Assembly: GCA_022539475.1 (NCBI GenBank)
Contig: VCMS01000181.1
Span: 98,571-162,570 of the forward strand
DNA: 64,000 nt
DNA from: Gracilaria domingensis
Taxonomy: Eukaryota > Rhodophyta > Florideophyceae > Gracilariales > Gracilariaceae
Direction of reading: 5' to 3'
Shown: positions 1 through 10,600 of the stretch, in pieces
How positions within the stretch are numbered: position 1 is the first letter of the stretch
How the letters are laid out: the number at the start of each line of letters is the position of its first letter
Notes under the pieces: model-generated
What the model saw: the letters and a program-made list of their open reading frames with translations, nothing else
What the model was told of the DNA's origin: nothing
Databases searched by the model: none
Translations under genes and position numbers: made by a program

Positions 1-146
1 TAGCACGCAGGAATGCACAGACATTTTGGAGCTCACAGAGTGCAGCAGCAGAATTACATTAAAGAACTATACTCTCCTTTCTCACGGAACTGCGTTCCCT
101 TATCACAACAACACCCAACCCCCCTATTTCCCTCTCTTTTCGTAAT

Positions 147-1841
147 ATGTCCAACAATAACCCCTCGCCACCACCAGCATCATCACAAGCATGCCGTTTT
201 CCGCTCTCGTCGCCAAATCACCCAAACGCTGCTAAAACGCGGTTGTCGCACAATCCAACTCCTCTCCAAGCCCCACGTCGCAGTCCCCGAAAGAATCACC
301 GAGAGCCAGTCGAGGGTCAACACAATGCCGCCGTTTCCCCATCAATTGTTCGACGTAGTCCTCGAAAGCATCCTTCTTCCGCCGCCGATACCCGACAGCG
401 ACCAACACCGAAGGTTTCTTCCCGAAATCCTGAAAATGATAGTGGGACTATTCTTGCGAGAAATATGGTAACAGCGGCACCGTCTTCTTCTGAAGTAACC
501 GTTGCTCCGTTTAACGTTCCTAAATTTCGAGAATCTCGAATGGCCTATCTGTATTCATTCTTGGTACGAAAAACAGTAGCGCAACTTCGCGAGGTATGTA
601 AACCGTACCACTTGGTGGTGCATGGACGAAAGCAAGCACAGCTGCTGGCGCAGATTGTGCTTTTCCTCCATGCCAAATCCCTCGAAGACATCAGTATTCG
701 AGACTGTATCTCGTTGAACACGAAGTTAATGCCCTTTTACACATGGGAAAGGAACTGCATAGCCAGCAGGGCAACTCTCACTGACCTGCCGGAGGTCGCT
801 GATTTTTTCCGCATGCTCCACAACAAGGATCGTGGGAAGTTTGAACGACTCCTCCGTATCCCTGAAGACCAGCACGGGGGTTCTGAGCAGTTCCCACTAA
901 CGCTCGAAGAGGAATCGGGCCACAAAAATCCTTGCTTTAGCCTAAATGAGTTTGCGCGGCTAATGGTAATTCTGCGTGATGATGAACAGGCCAAAACGGC
1001 CCTTGACAAGGCTATCGGTGAGATTTTGTCGAAGGAAGAATTGAACGCTAGGGTTTCACGAGACGCATTTTGGCTTATCATCGCTGATCGATTCAACGAC
1101 AACAGCGTGGAGTCCAAGAATTCCTTTGCGGGGAAGCTGGATAATGTTGATTCCAACCAGCGTCCACTTTGTTATAGGGGTGCTGCAGTTCTGCGAAAGC
1201 AGTTCGAGAACATTCGAGTTCTTGTGACAAAGGCGCAGGTTCGGTGGGCTGTCTCGGGTCAAAATGACACTACTAACATTTCCAGCTTTCTGCAGAGGTC
1301 CCCTGGTGGAGCCCTCACGGCGGAGTCAAAGCGGGCCTATGTTTTTTTTATTGTATCTCGACATGGGACTCCGAATGAATCGGAGCATTTGTTAAACAAG
1401 GCATCGAAACTAATTCATGAAGAGGGGGGAGGGGTCGAAGAAGGTCGTCTTGGAGGTGTGCAAAGTAACGAGGCATTCAGGTCTTTACAGAAAACTGTTT
1501 CGAGTGGAAGAAACAGTGGAAGCTACAAAGAGCTTGGTGAGATTTCGAAGGAAGTAAGTCGATCGAACAAAATATCAGAAGAGCAAACCGCTATACTGAG
1601 AAGGCACTTGGAGAGAGAGCAAGGGCCAAAGAAGTCTTCTGAAGAGAAGGACATGGACAGTATTGTCAATCGCACGAAAATTGCAACAATGCTAGCAGAA
1701 AGCTCTGCATCGCTCAAGAGAGCTCGGGAGCTCAATGACGAGGATGTAATTGAGGTATTGGAAGACAATCGGGTACAATTGCTCAAGAAATACAAATCTA
1801 TGTTGCACACAAGTTCTCGAGGCGACAATGATGGTTCTTAG
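147..1841 (+). CDS. Nuclear-type basic protein with SAP-like motif (564 aa)
   Basis: Single uninterrupted reading frame with ATG at 147 and TAG at 1839-1841. The first ~110 residues are Ser/Pro/Arg-rich and contain RRSPRK twice, a pattern seen in AT-hook-like, DNA-associated tails. Around residues 140-175 there is a segment of the form V-A-Q-L-R-E-V-C...H-G-R-K-Q-A-Q-L-L-A-Q-I, which resembles the helix-turn-helix SAP motif used for DNA or chromatin binding. The rest is helical and charged, with a Lys/Glu-rich C-terminal third that may form a coiled coil. No enzyme motif is seen. It is the only intact host-like gene in the first 6 kb. It could be a chromatin protein or a gene from a mobile element. 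The SAP assignment is by eye and tentative. Confidence 0.6.
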   Translation: MSNNNPSPPPASSQACRFPLSSPNHPNAAKTRLSHNPTPLQAPRRSPRKNHREPVEGQHNAAVSPSIVRRSPRKHPSSAADTRQRPTPKVSSRNPENDSGTILARNMVTAAPSSSEVTVAPFNVPKFRESRMAYLYSFLVRKTVAQLREVCKPYHLVVHGRKQAQLLAQIVLFLHAKSLEDISIRDCISLNTKLMPFYTWERNCIASRATLTDLPEVADFFRMLHNKDRGKFERLLRIPEDQHGGSEQFPLTLEEESGHKNPCFSLNEFARLMVILRDDEQAKTALDKAIGEILSKEELNARVSRDAFWLIIADRFNDNSVESKNSFAGKLDNVDSNQRPLCYRGAAVLRKQFENIRVLVTKAQVRWAVSGQNDTTNISSFLQRSPGGALTAESKRAYVFFIVSRHGTPNESEHLLNKASKLIHEEGGGVEEGRLGGVQSNEAFRSLQKTVSSGRNSGSYKELGEISKEVSRSNKISEEQTAILRRHLEREQGPKKSSEEKDMDSIVNRTKIATMLAESSASLKRARELNDEDVIEVLEDNRVQLLKKYKSMLHTSSRGDNDGS

Positions 1842-2103
1842 GGCGTTGGTGCATCTCCGATCAAAGGGTTTAGTTTAGTTCAGACATTCGGTGGATCTAG
1901 AAGTACTTCTTCACTTGTTTTGCGTTTTAAAGAGTTATGTTGACCAAGTCCAAAAAGGAGTTCGATAATGCGGCTGGCTATCTCAACAAATCTTGTGTAC
2001 GTCTCCTCTTAGTGACGACAAGCAATGCTGTAGCAGTACCTTCTTGTCTCACGGGAACCGACGGCGGAGACAGCGACTGCAATGATACCGAATAGTGCGA
2101 CGG
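1842..2103. other. Intergenic, nothing recognised
   Basis: No open frame or repeat that I can support between the SAP-like gene and the first helicase fragment. Confidence 0.5.
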
Positions 2104-2236
2104 CGAAGGCAGCTGCGACTTCGACAATGACAGGGATAGCGACTTCATAGACATGACGCCTGAGAAGTGGGACCGCGTGATTGACGAATTCCGGGCTGGA
2201 ACCACGCGGGTACTCATCACCACCAACGTGCTATGA
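2104..2236 (+). pseudogene. DBP5/DDX19-like DEAD-box helicase, C-terminal fragment
   Basis: A short open stretch reads M-T-P-E-K-W-D-R-V-I-D-E-F-R-A-G-T-T-R-V-L and then I-T-T-N-V-L before a TGA. This matches the stretch of the second RecA domain leading into motif V of DBP5/DDX19 mRNA-export helicases, where the family continues A-R-G-I-D. Here it stops just before the Arg-Gly-Asp part. It is preceded by an acidic Asp/Ser-rich run with an in-frame stop. The downstream 2240-2640 has no helicase continuation that I can read, although 2420-2560 is open in one frame. A fragment with the N-terminal signature of the same family lies at 4797-5338 on the same strand but in reversed order, so neither is an intact gene. 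Confidence 0.6.
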
Positions 2237-2579
2237 CATACCGGGCATACTTTCCCTGCAGTTGGACGAGAACTTGTAGACTGAAGAGCTGCTTGGAGCT
2301 CAGGGTGCTGCTGAAGATGATGCATTCCATTCATGATTCCGAAACATACTTGTTCGTCCTTGGCGGAATACTTGCAATCAGATCAGTTCATGTGAGGAGC
2401 AAGGGACAAGAGCAGTTTCTACGGCTACGCCAAAGAACTGAACGCCTCGTTCTCAGTGCAAACTTTTCACATCCCATATCCTTTCGGCCCCAAGACATAC
2501 AACGTCTCTGAGACGTTCTCAAAGGTGTGGCAAAAATCAATGGAGACAAAACAGCAACCCCTTAGGATAACAATAACCC

Positions 2580-3140
2580 TCACTCTTCCTCTTCGCTCGA
2601 AGTCTCAATCGCAAGATCTCTCGCGGCAGACTTCCAGGAGTTGATGGCAGAGTCATCAGCCAAGCGAGCTTTCTTTGACCCGCTGATACTCTCCGACGGA
2701 GCATCCGGTTGTCTCGCTCCGCCAGAGGCAACTTGCTGCGCCATATCTCGCCACCGATCGATATCACTCATGAAAGCACTACTCTTCTTTGGTCTGGAGT
2801 GCTGTGCTGTATCTTTTCGGAGCTTCCACCTTCCCTGCCGCGTAGTGGTATCCTCTCTTCCAGACGCACTCTCCCAAGCCTGCCAAGCAGAACGCTCAGA
2901 CGAGGTCTTCTTCCCCAACCGTGCTCCCCAGTCCGACGGTGTTTCCGACAGAGATGACAAATCACTGCCCCATCTCACTCTTGGCACCAATCCAGCCCGC
3001 ACCGTACGTCCCGCTTTGCATGTAGCGATTGCGCATGAACCGCGGCATAGAATTAGAATCCAAGAAATGCGGCGCTGTAGACTGATCAGTGTAGGTGCCC
3101 GTCTCCCAAAACCTGTTCTTGGATCTGCTCCTCATTAAAC
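2580..3140 (-). pseudogene. Unidentified gene, C-terminal fragment with acidic end
   Basis: On the minus strand a charged, Trp- and Ser-rich protein can be followed down to a stop at 2580, ending S-S-E-E-E-E. It is in two frames: the part from about 3135 to 2970 shifts at a GGGG run near 2962 into the frame 3002-2580. The upstream portion also joins the end of the M13-like frame (3086-3727) through another one-base shift near 3112. One-base shifts at homopolymers suggest either decay or consensus errors. No family recognised; the sequence is hydrophilic and probably nuclear. Confidence 0.35.
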
Positions 3141-3727
3141 GATCGCTGCTGTCTCCAACTTTCTCTCGCTGCCTTTTCTGCTTCTTCGTTCTTCTTGCGC
3201 AATTCTTGTTGGACGTCGAATCTCATCCAATCAACGTCAGGATTCCACGCCTGTCCCGCCTCTGCACCCTTGTCCATGAGGTTGACATACTTTGCGCGCA
3301 TCTCTATTTCGCTGTCGGTATCCTTGAGATAGTCATCGCGATGCGGCAGGCCCAGGCCGCCCTGCGACACGTACAGCGCGTAGCGGCTGGTGTTCTTCTC
3401 ATCCAGACTTGTGGATATGTCGAACAGGGCGGCCGACGACTGCAGGTGCAGGCGCGCCAGCAGGCGCAGCAGCTGGCGCGACGTGCGCAGCGAGTTGAAC
3501 TGGTCGCGAAACGGCTGGAGGTAGACGGTGTTGAGCGCGCCCACGCCCATCTGGTCGATGCACGACGCGTAAGACATGCCCGGCTTGGACGGCAGGCGGG
3601 CGTTTGGCAGGTCGACCTCTAGAATGTTCTTGACCATGAGCTGGATGATATCGTACACGACGCTGAACGACTTGGAGTACTCGGTCTTGTCGCTCGGGAT
3701 GCGCGCCGTGCGCAACCACGGCCCCAT
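3086..3727 (-). pseudogene. Peptidase M13 (neprilysin-type) N-terminal domain fragment
   Basis: The translation has the hallmarks of the M13 N-terminal domain: a W-L-R-T-A-R-I-P-S-D-K segment (family: G-G-W-L...I-P-D), then L-L-A-R-L-H with A-L-F-D-I, and the diagnostic Y-A-L-Y-V-S-Q-G-G-L-G-L-P-H-R-D-D-Y-L. M13 enzymes are zinc metallopeptidases. The catalytic C-terminal half with HExxH is absent here. After Y-V-N-L-M-D-K the sequence no longer looks like M13 and runs into a charged coiled segment continuing into the 2580-3140 fragment. The 5' side abuts the kinase-like fragment near 3727-3784. This is a truncated copy or part of a chimera. Confidence 0.65.
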
Positions 3728-3783
3728 ACGCTCTTGTTCACATTGTCGTAGCCAACCGTTTCACGCGCTTTCCAAAACTACGC

Positions 3784-4573
3784 ATGAAAACTTGCCAGCG
3801 CATCCATAGCCGCCATGCTTTCATCGTAATTATGCAGCCCGCTTTGATACCATCCATCTTCCTGTCCAAAGTATTCCAACAACAACATAAAACGACTGAA
3901 CATGGCAGGCACGTGTTCCGGCGTTGCGTTGGATTCGACGTAGTGTGCGGTCACAATCGACTGCGATCAGTTCGAAACCGTTTGCATTCGGCCGTTTCGC
4001 GAAACCCTGCATCGACCTTACACGAACGCACATCGCGTGACAATTTGTGCGGCAGCGTCTTCATCTTGTATCGTATGTGGTCAAGTTCATCCATTGCCAC
4101 TCGCTTTACAAACACGTTCCTCGGTCCTTCGGTGCCATTTTTGTACTTGAGCGACAGTCTGCATGCGTTGGAAGTCAAATGACGCACAGCTGGCATTCAC
4201 GTGCCTCAAAGCTCAAGACATGTGAGTCTAATACGATAGATAGCCATGCAGCGGTCATTTCCCTCCCTATCGTGTCCATGGCAATGTCTTTGGCCTGCGG
4301 ATCTCCGTTTACAATGAGCCCGCTATCCTTGAGTAGTTGGTCGAACACCATAGCTTTCCTCCACAAATGCGGCGCGGCGCGCGGCAGCGCCGCCGCGTCC
4401 GGCAGCTGCGCCGCCGCCGCCACGAACGCCGCCCAGTGCAGCCGCTGCAGCATGCGCCGGATGAACGGCAGCGAGAACGGCACCGCCACGTCGTCGCACG
4501 TCTCGGCGCGCAGCGTGAGCGAATGCGCGCGCGTGCGCGGGCATTGCAGCATGTTGTGCGTCAGCAGCCACAT
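3784..4573 (-). pseudogene. CHK/EcKinase-like small-molecule kinase, N-terminal half, frameshifted
   Basis: Three minus-strand frames can be chained. 4573-4180 ends in a W-L-S-I-V-L-D...L-S-F-E-A segment; 4196-3960 has S-L-K-Y-K-N-G and V-F-V-K-R, the usual ATP-binding beta strand and lysine; 3960-3784 has L-L-L-E-Y-F-G then W-Y-Q-S-G and ends A-L-A-S-F-H-A. This order (strand-Lys, L-L-L-E-D-like, A-L-A-x-F-H-A) is typical of ecdysteroid-kinase/choline-kinase-like phosphotransferases. The catalytic HGDxxxxN and DFQ region is missing because the fragment ends at F-H-A. At least two frameshifts. The 5' part is strongly GC-rich. Confidence 0.5.
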
Positions 4574-4796
4574 CGTGCCGCCGCCGCCGCGCGCTCTCGC
4601 CGCCGTCGCCGCGCGCGCCGCCGCCGCGCCCTTTTAATAATGTGCGCGCTTTTTCGCCGCTCCCCGCGCTCCCGCTGGCGCGCCACCGCCCCTCCAGCCG
4701 CGCTCCCCAACCCCCCCCCCCCCACAGCGCCCTCGCCGTAGCATCGACCCCCCCGCCCTTCCCGCCTTCCCCCCGCCCTCCCCGCGCCCTCCGCCC

Positions 4797-4907
4797 ATGG
4801 CTACCGAGCCCAACCACGGCGCCGACGCGTCGTCCCCCCCCCCTCCGATCCGGCCCACCACCTCACGGACGACCCCTCCGGCGAGAAGGCCGCCGCACCC
4901 CCTTCCA

Positions 4908-4948
<41 letters not shown>

Positions 4949-5338
4949 CGCCCGCCGCGCGAGGAGGAGGACTGGGCAGACGAAGGCGGCGCCGACGAGC
5001 TCTCGCTCTCCGTCGCCCCCGAGCTGTTGTCCGGCATCGACCAGGGCGACGAGACGTCGCGCATCCAGGTGCTGCAGGCCGACCCCTCCACGCCGTACTA
5101 CTCGGCAAACACCGCGGCGGTGTGCGGGGAAGCTCACCTGCACGAGAAGAACCATCTCGCAGAAATAGTGCAGCTATCGGTCTTTGAGCATGTTTGCGAG
5201 CACGCAGCGGAGATCAGCGGGGGCACGAAGATGGCCATCGATATTGCACTCACCGGCCATGGAGCTGTGGGCTCTGGTGGCATCGCGGCTGCGTTTGATG
5301 GAGTTCTGGAGGCGTGGCGAGCACCGGCGGCGTGCTAA
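4797..5338 (+). pseudogene. DBP5/DDX19-like helicase, N-terminal fragment
   Basis: ATG at 4797 opens a Pro/Ala-rich tail. After a one-base shift inside the C-run at about 4834 the frame gives an acidic stretch (E-E-E-D-W-A-D-E), then L-S-V-A-P-E-L-L-S-G-I, then R-I-Q-V-L-Q-A-D-P-S-T-P-Y-Y-S-A. The V-L-Q-x-D-P-x-S-P-x-Y-S phrase is characteristic of DBP5/DDX19 just before the helicase core. No Q motif or Walker motif follows; the frame continues with unrelated sequence to TAA at 5336-5338. The core may lie beyond an intron I cannot see, but the C-terminal piece upstream at 2.1 kb argues for a scrambled pseudogene. Confidence 0.5.
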
Positions 5339-5616
5339 GAGAAGCTTGACGATAACGGAGGAAACGGGATGTCTGTCCATGACACAACGCACTGGCAGCG
5401 TGCACAATGCTGCGTGTGCAAGGGGGAAGAGTTGCGGTGCGTCGATGAAGAAGAAGAGCGAGCCAGCACGGCTAATGTTATAACCTCTTATGTGTGTGTG
5501 CATGTGTTTTGGTAGGTGCTTTATTCACTCTCATGCAAAGTGAGCCAAAGGGCGGCAACGCACGCGACGGAAGCAAAAGTGGGCGCGGCGGCGGTAGCGC
5601 GCACGCAAGGCTTTAA

Positions 5617-5922
5617 GCGCGGTTTGGCAGCAGTAGTAACAGCAGGGAGACGGAAAGGAAGCAGCGATCGAGCGAACAGGCCGCCAAGACTTCAAGAGAG
5701 ATAGGAAACACTAGATCCGATTCAGAAAAGGCAGCAGCATCTGCTGCAAGCTTCAATCGAGACACGGCCGCCGCCGCCGAAGCTGCTGAGGACGCCGCCG
5801 CTTCTGCCGTATCACCTGCAACTGTCCAGGAACGAACCATGAAGAACGTTATTGAAATCCGAGGTCTTGGAGAACTACAGGAGACTATAATGGGTTCTCT
5901 GGAGAGGTTGATCAAGCAATGA
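5617..5922 (+). other. Ala-rich open segment, possible terminal exon
   Basis: Open from 5617 to TGA at 5920-5922 with no ATG near its beginning. Composition is Ser/Glu/Ala-rich followed by an ordered-looking helix (V-I-E-I-R-G-L-G-E-L-Q-E). The bases just before 5617 (ctttaag) could be a splice acceptor. No family recognised. It lies only 42 bp from the stop of the PIF/Harbinger transposase on the other strand, so it could be part of that element or of the flanking pseudogene block. Confidence 0.25.
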
Positions 5923-5963
5923 GAAAACAATTGCTCCACAATGCTCCGCAAGCGGAGATTCAT

Positions 5964-7286
5964 TCAAAGAGGCTCCGATGCACCTCTCAGAGGAGGACGG
6001 TGCAGTTCGCGCTGCCGTATGATCTGCACCATTTGGTCGCGCTTTGACGTTGAGGATAACGCGGATGAATCCAACTGGCCGTCACGAGACGTAGCTGCCA
6101 TGTCGGCAAGCCCATCTTTGCTGGCGCAGTACCAGGCCTTTATTTCCCGGTCGACATCTTCTTGTTCCGTAAAAGATAACCCACGCGTCTTCTGTTCGCC
6201 TTCGTCAATGCAGAAGTTTTGTAGCTTCATGCATAAGATAATTATGCTCGCATTGATACCAACCGTATAATTTAATTGACTCTGTAAAATCCTCCATCTC
6301 GCCACCAATCTCCCGAAAGCCTGCTCAACATGAATCCTCATAGAAGATAAGAAATAGTTAAAAGATTTCTCGTACCAGTGACACGCTTGAGACGCAGGAA
6401 TTGGCGTGATCAAATTGTCCGTACAAACGTAGGCTTCATCGCCAACAATCCAGAACTGTACTGGAAACCCCTGTTTGTTCAGAAACCACGACAATCTCGA
6501 TGCCGCGTAAGCTAAAGAATCATGAGTAGAACCTACACATTTTGCTGAGGCAAAAAGGAACCGACCAGCGTAGTCCACCACTGCCTGCACTGGAATAGCG
6601 TAGTATCCCTTGCGACACCAATATTTCGCCGCATTGCGACTCGGTCTTTTGATCTTAATAGTGATGCCATCTATAGCGCCAATGCAACCCGTCAAGGGGC
6701 TGGGCTTCTGGCGAGATGTCTTGAAGCCTTTTGATAGTGCGCAAAGGTCTTCAAAAGATGACGGAATTCCAGGAAGCTGCAGAACCTTCGACAGAGCAAC
6801 ACATGTTTCCAGAAAGACCTTGTAAACTGTGGAACGTTGTGTACGGAAGAGCTGGTGAATAGTGTCTACGTTACCTCCAGCCAGACGGTTTAGTGTAATT
6901 CCCAACCTCATTGACACAGAACGTGTCGGACGCCCAGATCGATTTCCCATTTCCACGTTTTTCTTCAGATGAGGGCCGAGAATGCGGACTAGTTTGTAGA
7001 ACGAAGCCCGACTCATGCGATATGCTCGCTGAAATGCGGAATCACTAAGGAAGTCTGTGATAGACTCGAAAGAGACATTCTCCCTCGTTTGAGATGGAGG
7101 GTGGTGCGACTTAGTGGATTTGCGTCTTCTTGATATAACCTCTTTCGCACGTTGACTTGCGGCGTTAATGACCGCTCTTCTTTGAGCGCTGTTGACAATA
7201 ATAGTGACAATTGGACTAAACGTCTCGTATGTCATTTTGAACAGAGTCGTAGAAACGAAAACAGTAGCAATTACAAAGGACTGCAA
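5964..7286 (-). CDS. PIF/Harbinger-type DDE transposase (440 aa)
   Basis: Intact frame on the minus strand. The catalytic DDE_Tnp_4 triad is visible: G-A-I-D-G (first Asp, ~residue 208), G-D-E-A-Y (second Asp, ~275) and H-V-E-Q-A-F-G-R-L with W-R-I-L following (Glu, ~320). Upstream is a helical DNA-binding region including S-R-A-S-F-Y-K-L and R-L-A-G-G-N. Length fits the family. It would cut and paste its element in the nucleus, normally with a Myb-like partner; I find no such partner here. I could not identify terminal inverted repeats or a 3-bp target duplication. The first 17 residues before the second Met are hydrophobic and may not be translated. Confidence 0.88.
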   Translation of the reverse strand: MQSFVIATVFVSTTLFKMTYETFSPIVTIIVNSAQRRAVINAASQRAKEVISRRRKSTKSHHPPSQTRENVSFESITDFLSDSAFQRAYRMSRASFYKLVRILGPHLKKNVEMGNRSGRPTRSVSMRLGITLNRLAGGNVDTIHQLFRTQRSTVYKVFLETCVALSKVLQLPGIPSSFEDLCALSKGFKTSRQKPSPLTGCIGAIDGITIKIKRPSRNAAKYWCRKGYYAIPVQAVVDYAGRFLFASAKCVGSTHDSLAYAASRLSWFLNKQGFPVQFWIVGDEAYVCTDNLITPIPASQACHWYEKSFNYFLSSMRIHVEQAFGRLVARWRILQSQLNYTVGINASIIILCMKLQNFCIDEGEQKTRGLSFTEQEDVDREIKAWYCASKDGLADMAATSRDGQLDSSALSSTSKRDQMVQIIRQRELHRPPLRGASEPL

Positions 7287-7646
7287 GGGAGCGTCGGTGG
7301 CAAATTTGGGAGTGCATGGTTGATAGTGTAGAGGAGTATTGGCATATGTTGAAGCGCTTGAAGAGTGATGGGGGCGAAGCAGCCATCGTAGACATTACTC
7401 ACGCAATGTCTTTGGGCTGCGTCGATGTTTGTTTGGGCTTTTATCGGCATACACTGTGTCACAGTGACTGCGGGAAGGCTGCAAACTGTGTTATTGATGC
7501 GCATAATACGGAGAGAGCAACTGGTCCACACTTTGGACCCATTCATTCTTCTGGAATTGGGGTGTTTCAAAATATACAAACCTTTTCTTTATTCGTTTAC
7601 TATATTAACGCGTGAACGCGTTCACGTGAACGCTTGTTTAGACACC
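7287..7646. other. Spacer between transposase and satellite
   Basis: No coding signal. Contains the perfect palindrome gtgaacgcgttcac at 7612-7625, just before the satellite array begins. Confidence 0.4.
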
Positions 7647-10600
7647 GCCTTACTTGGAAACCTTTCGAAAGCTCATCGGATCCATAAGCGCTTCACTTAT
7701 AATATAGAACTCGTGGCTCTGTCATTATTGTATTCTATTTTATGTGAGCAGTTTCCTGCGCACACAGTTTCTCAACGCCATTCTTTACTCTCGAAAGTGA
7801 CGTCCAGTACTCGCACAGGGTTACCGTCTAACTCGACCAAACTTCGATCTTGTGCCGACATCCTTGCAGCCTCTCCCGCTCCATTACTTATGCAGAAACC
7901 TCATGGCTCTAGGAATACGTTATAATATTCGTTTCGAGCAGTTTGGCGTCCCAGACGGCTTGTGCACGCCGTGTACAACGCTCGCAAAACAGACTGACTA
8001 CTCGTAAACCGTTTCTCTCCACAACGACCGACCTCCAAGCCCCTCCGAACATGTTTTGAGCTTTTCCGACCCGGTTGGCCATAAGAGCGCCCTGTGGCTT
8101 TTCAGACAGGTTTAAGTATACTATTCCAGCCGTTTGGGGTCCCAGTGAGCCTGTGCACGCCGTACAGAAAGCCAGAAACAGTTAGAGAACTCTCAAACGG
8201 ATTCTGTTCACAATGGCTGATGTCCTAGCGCTTTCTGAGCTCAATACAGCCTCCTGTGCTTGATTTGTTTTCTAAAAGTGTCCTGGATTTATACATATTT
8301 CATTCTATTTTATTTCACCAATTTGTTGTCCAGGAGAGTTTATGCACGCCGTTGAAAAGAACCCGGATCCATCTCAGGACACCGTATCCGATTCTTTCCA
8401 CCATCATGGGTACCTGAGCACCCCATTGCAGATTTTGCAATGCTCTGTAAGCTGAGTAAAAGCCTTCTGCGTGTTTACATATTTTATTCTATTTCGTGTG
8501 AAAGTGCATGGTGAGGGAGAGTTGATGCACGCCGTCCATAACTCTCGGGGACATTCTAGGGATTCATAATCCGGTGTGGTCGTCCACGGCTTACTTCGAA
8601 ACCCTTCGGAAGCTCATCGGATCCATAAGCGCTTCACTTATAATATATAACTCGTGGCTCTGTCATTATTGTACTCTATTTCATGTGAGCAGTTTCCTGC
8701 GCACACAGGTTTTCAACGCCATTCTTTACGCTCGAAAGTGACGTCCAGTACTCGCACAGGGTTACCGTCTAACTCGACCAAACTTCGATCTTGTGCCGAC
8801 ATCCTTGCAGCCTCTCCCGCTCCATTACTTATGCAGAAACCTCATGGCTCTAGGAATACGTTATAATATTCGTTTCGAGCCGTTTGGTGTCCCAGACAGC
8901 TTGTGCACGCCGTGTAGAACGCTCGCAAAACAGCCTGACTACTCGTAAACCGTTTCTCTCCACAACGACCGACTTCCAAGCCCATCCGAACATCGTTTGA
9001 GCCTTTCCGACCCGGTTGGCCATAAGAGCGCCCTGTGGCTTTTCAGACAGGTTTAAGTATACTATTCCAGCCGTTTGGGGTCCCAGTGAGCCTGTGCACG
9101 CCGTACAGAAAGCCAGAAACAGTTAGAGAACTCTCAAACGGATTCTGTTCAGAATGGCTGATGTCCTAGCGCTTTCTGAGCTCAATACAGCCTCCTGTGC
9201 TTGACTTGTTTTCTAAAAGTGTCCTGGATTTATACATATTTATTCTATTTTATTTCACCAATTTGTTGTCCAGGAGAGTTTATGCACGCCGTTGAAAAGA
9301 ACCCGGATCCATCTCAGGACACCGTATCCGATTCTTTCCACCATCATGGTTACCTGAGCACCCCATTGCAGATTTTGAACCGCTCTGTAAGCTGAGTAAA
9401 AGCCTTCTGCGTGATTACATATTTTATTCTATTTTGTGTGAAACGTGCATGGTGAGGGAGAGTTGATGCACGCCGTCCATAACTCACGGGGACATTCTAG
9501 GGATTCATAATCCGGTGTGGTCGTCCACGGCTTACTTCGAAACCCTTCGGAAGCTCATCGGATCCATAAGCGCTTCACTTATAATATATAACTCGTGGCT
9601 CTGTCATTATTGTACTCTATTTCATGTGAGCAGTTTCCTGCGCACACAGTTTTTCAACGCCATTCTTTACGCTCGAAAGTGACGTCCAGTACTCGCACAG
9701 GGTTACCGTCCAACTCGACCAAACTTCGATCTTGTGCCGACATCCTTGCAGCCTCTCCCGCTCCATTACTTATGCAGAAACCTCATGGCTCTAGGAATAC
9801 GTTATAATATTCGTTTCGAGCCGTTTGGTGTCCCAGACAGCTTGTGCACGCCGTGTAGAACGCTCGCAAAACAGCCTGACTACTCGTAAACCGTTTCTCT
9901 CCACAACGACCGACTTCCAAGCCCATCCGAACATCGTTTGAGCCTTTCCGACCCGGTTGGCCATAAGAGCGCCCTGTGGCTTTTCAGACAGGTTTAAGTA
10001 TACTATTCCAGCCGTTTGGGGTCCCAGTGAGCCTGTGCACGCCGTACAGAAAGCCAGAAACAGTTAGAGAACTCTCAAACGGATTCTGTTCAGAATGGCT
10101 GATGTCCTAGCGCTTTCTGAGCTCAATACAGCCTCCTGTGCTTGACTTGTTTTCTAAAAGTGTCCTGGATTTATACATATTTTATTCTATTTTATTTCAC
10201 CAATTTGTTGTCCAGGAGAGTTTATGCACGCCGTTGAAAAGAACCCGGATCCATCTCAGGACACCGTATCCGATTCTTTCCACCATCATGGTTACCTGAG
10301 CACCCCATTGCAGATTTTGAACCGCTCTGTAAGCTGAGTAAAAGCCTTCTGCGTGATTACATATTTTATTCTATTTTGTGTGAAACGTGCATGGTGAGGG
10401 AGAGTTGATGCACGCCGTCCATAACTCACGGGGACATTCTAGGGATTCATAATCCGGTGTGGTCGTCCACGGCTTACTTCGAAACCCTTCGGAAGCTCAT
10501 CGGATCCATAAGCGCTTCACTTATAATATATAACTCGTGGCTCTGTCATTATTGTACTCTATTTCATGTGAGCAGTTTCCTGCGCACACAGTTTTTCAAC

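Noticed and set aside
4323-5187. Multiple long Arg/Pro/Ala-rich frames on both strands
   Set aside because: CG-rich low-complexity DNA lacks stop codons by composition. Only the frames with DBP5-like and kinase-like motifs are kept.
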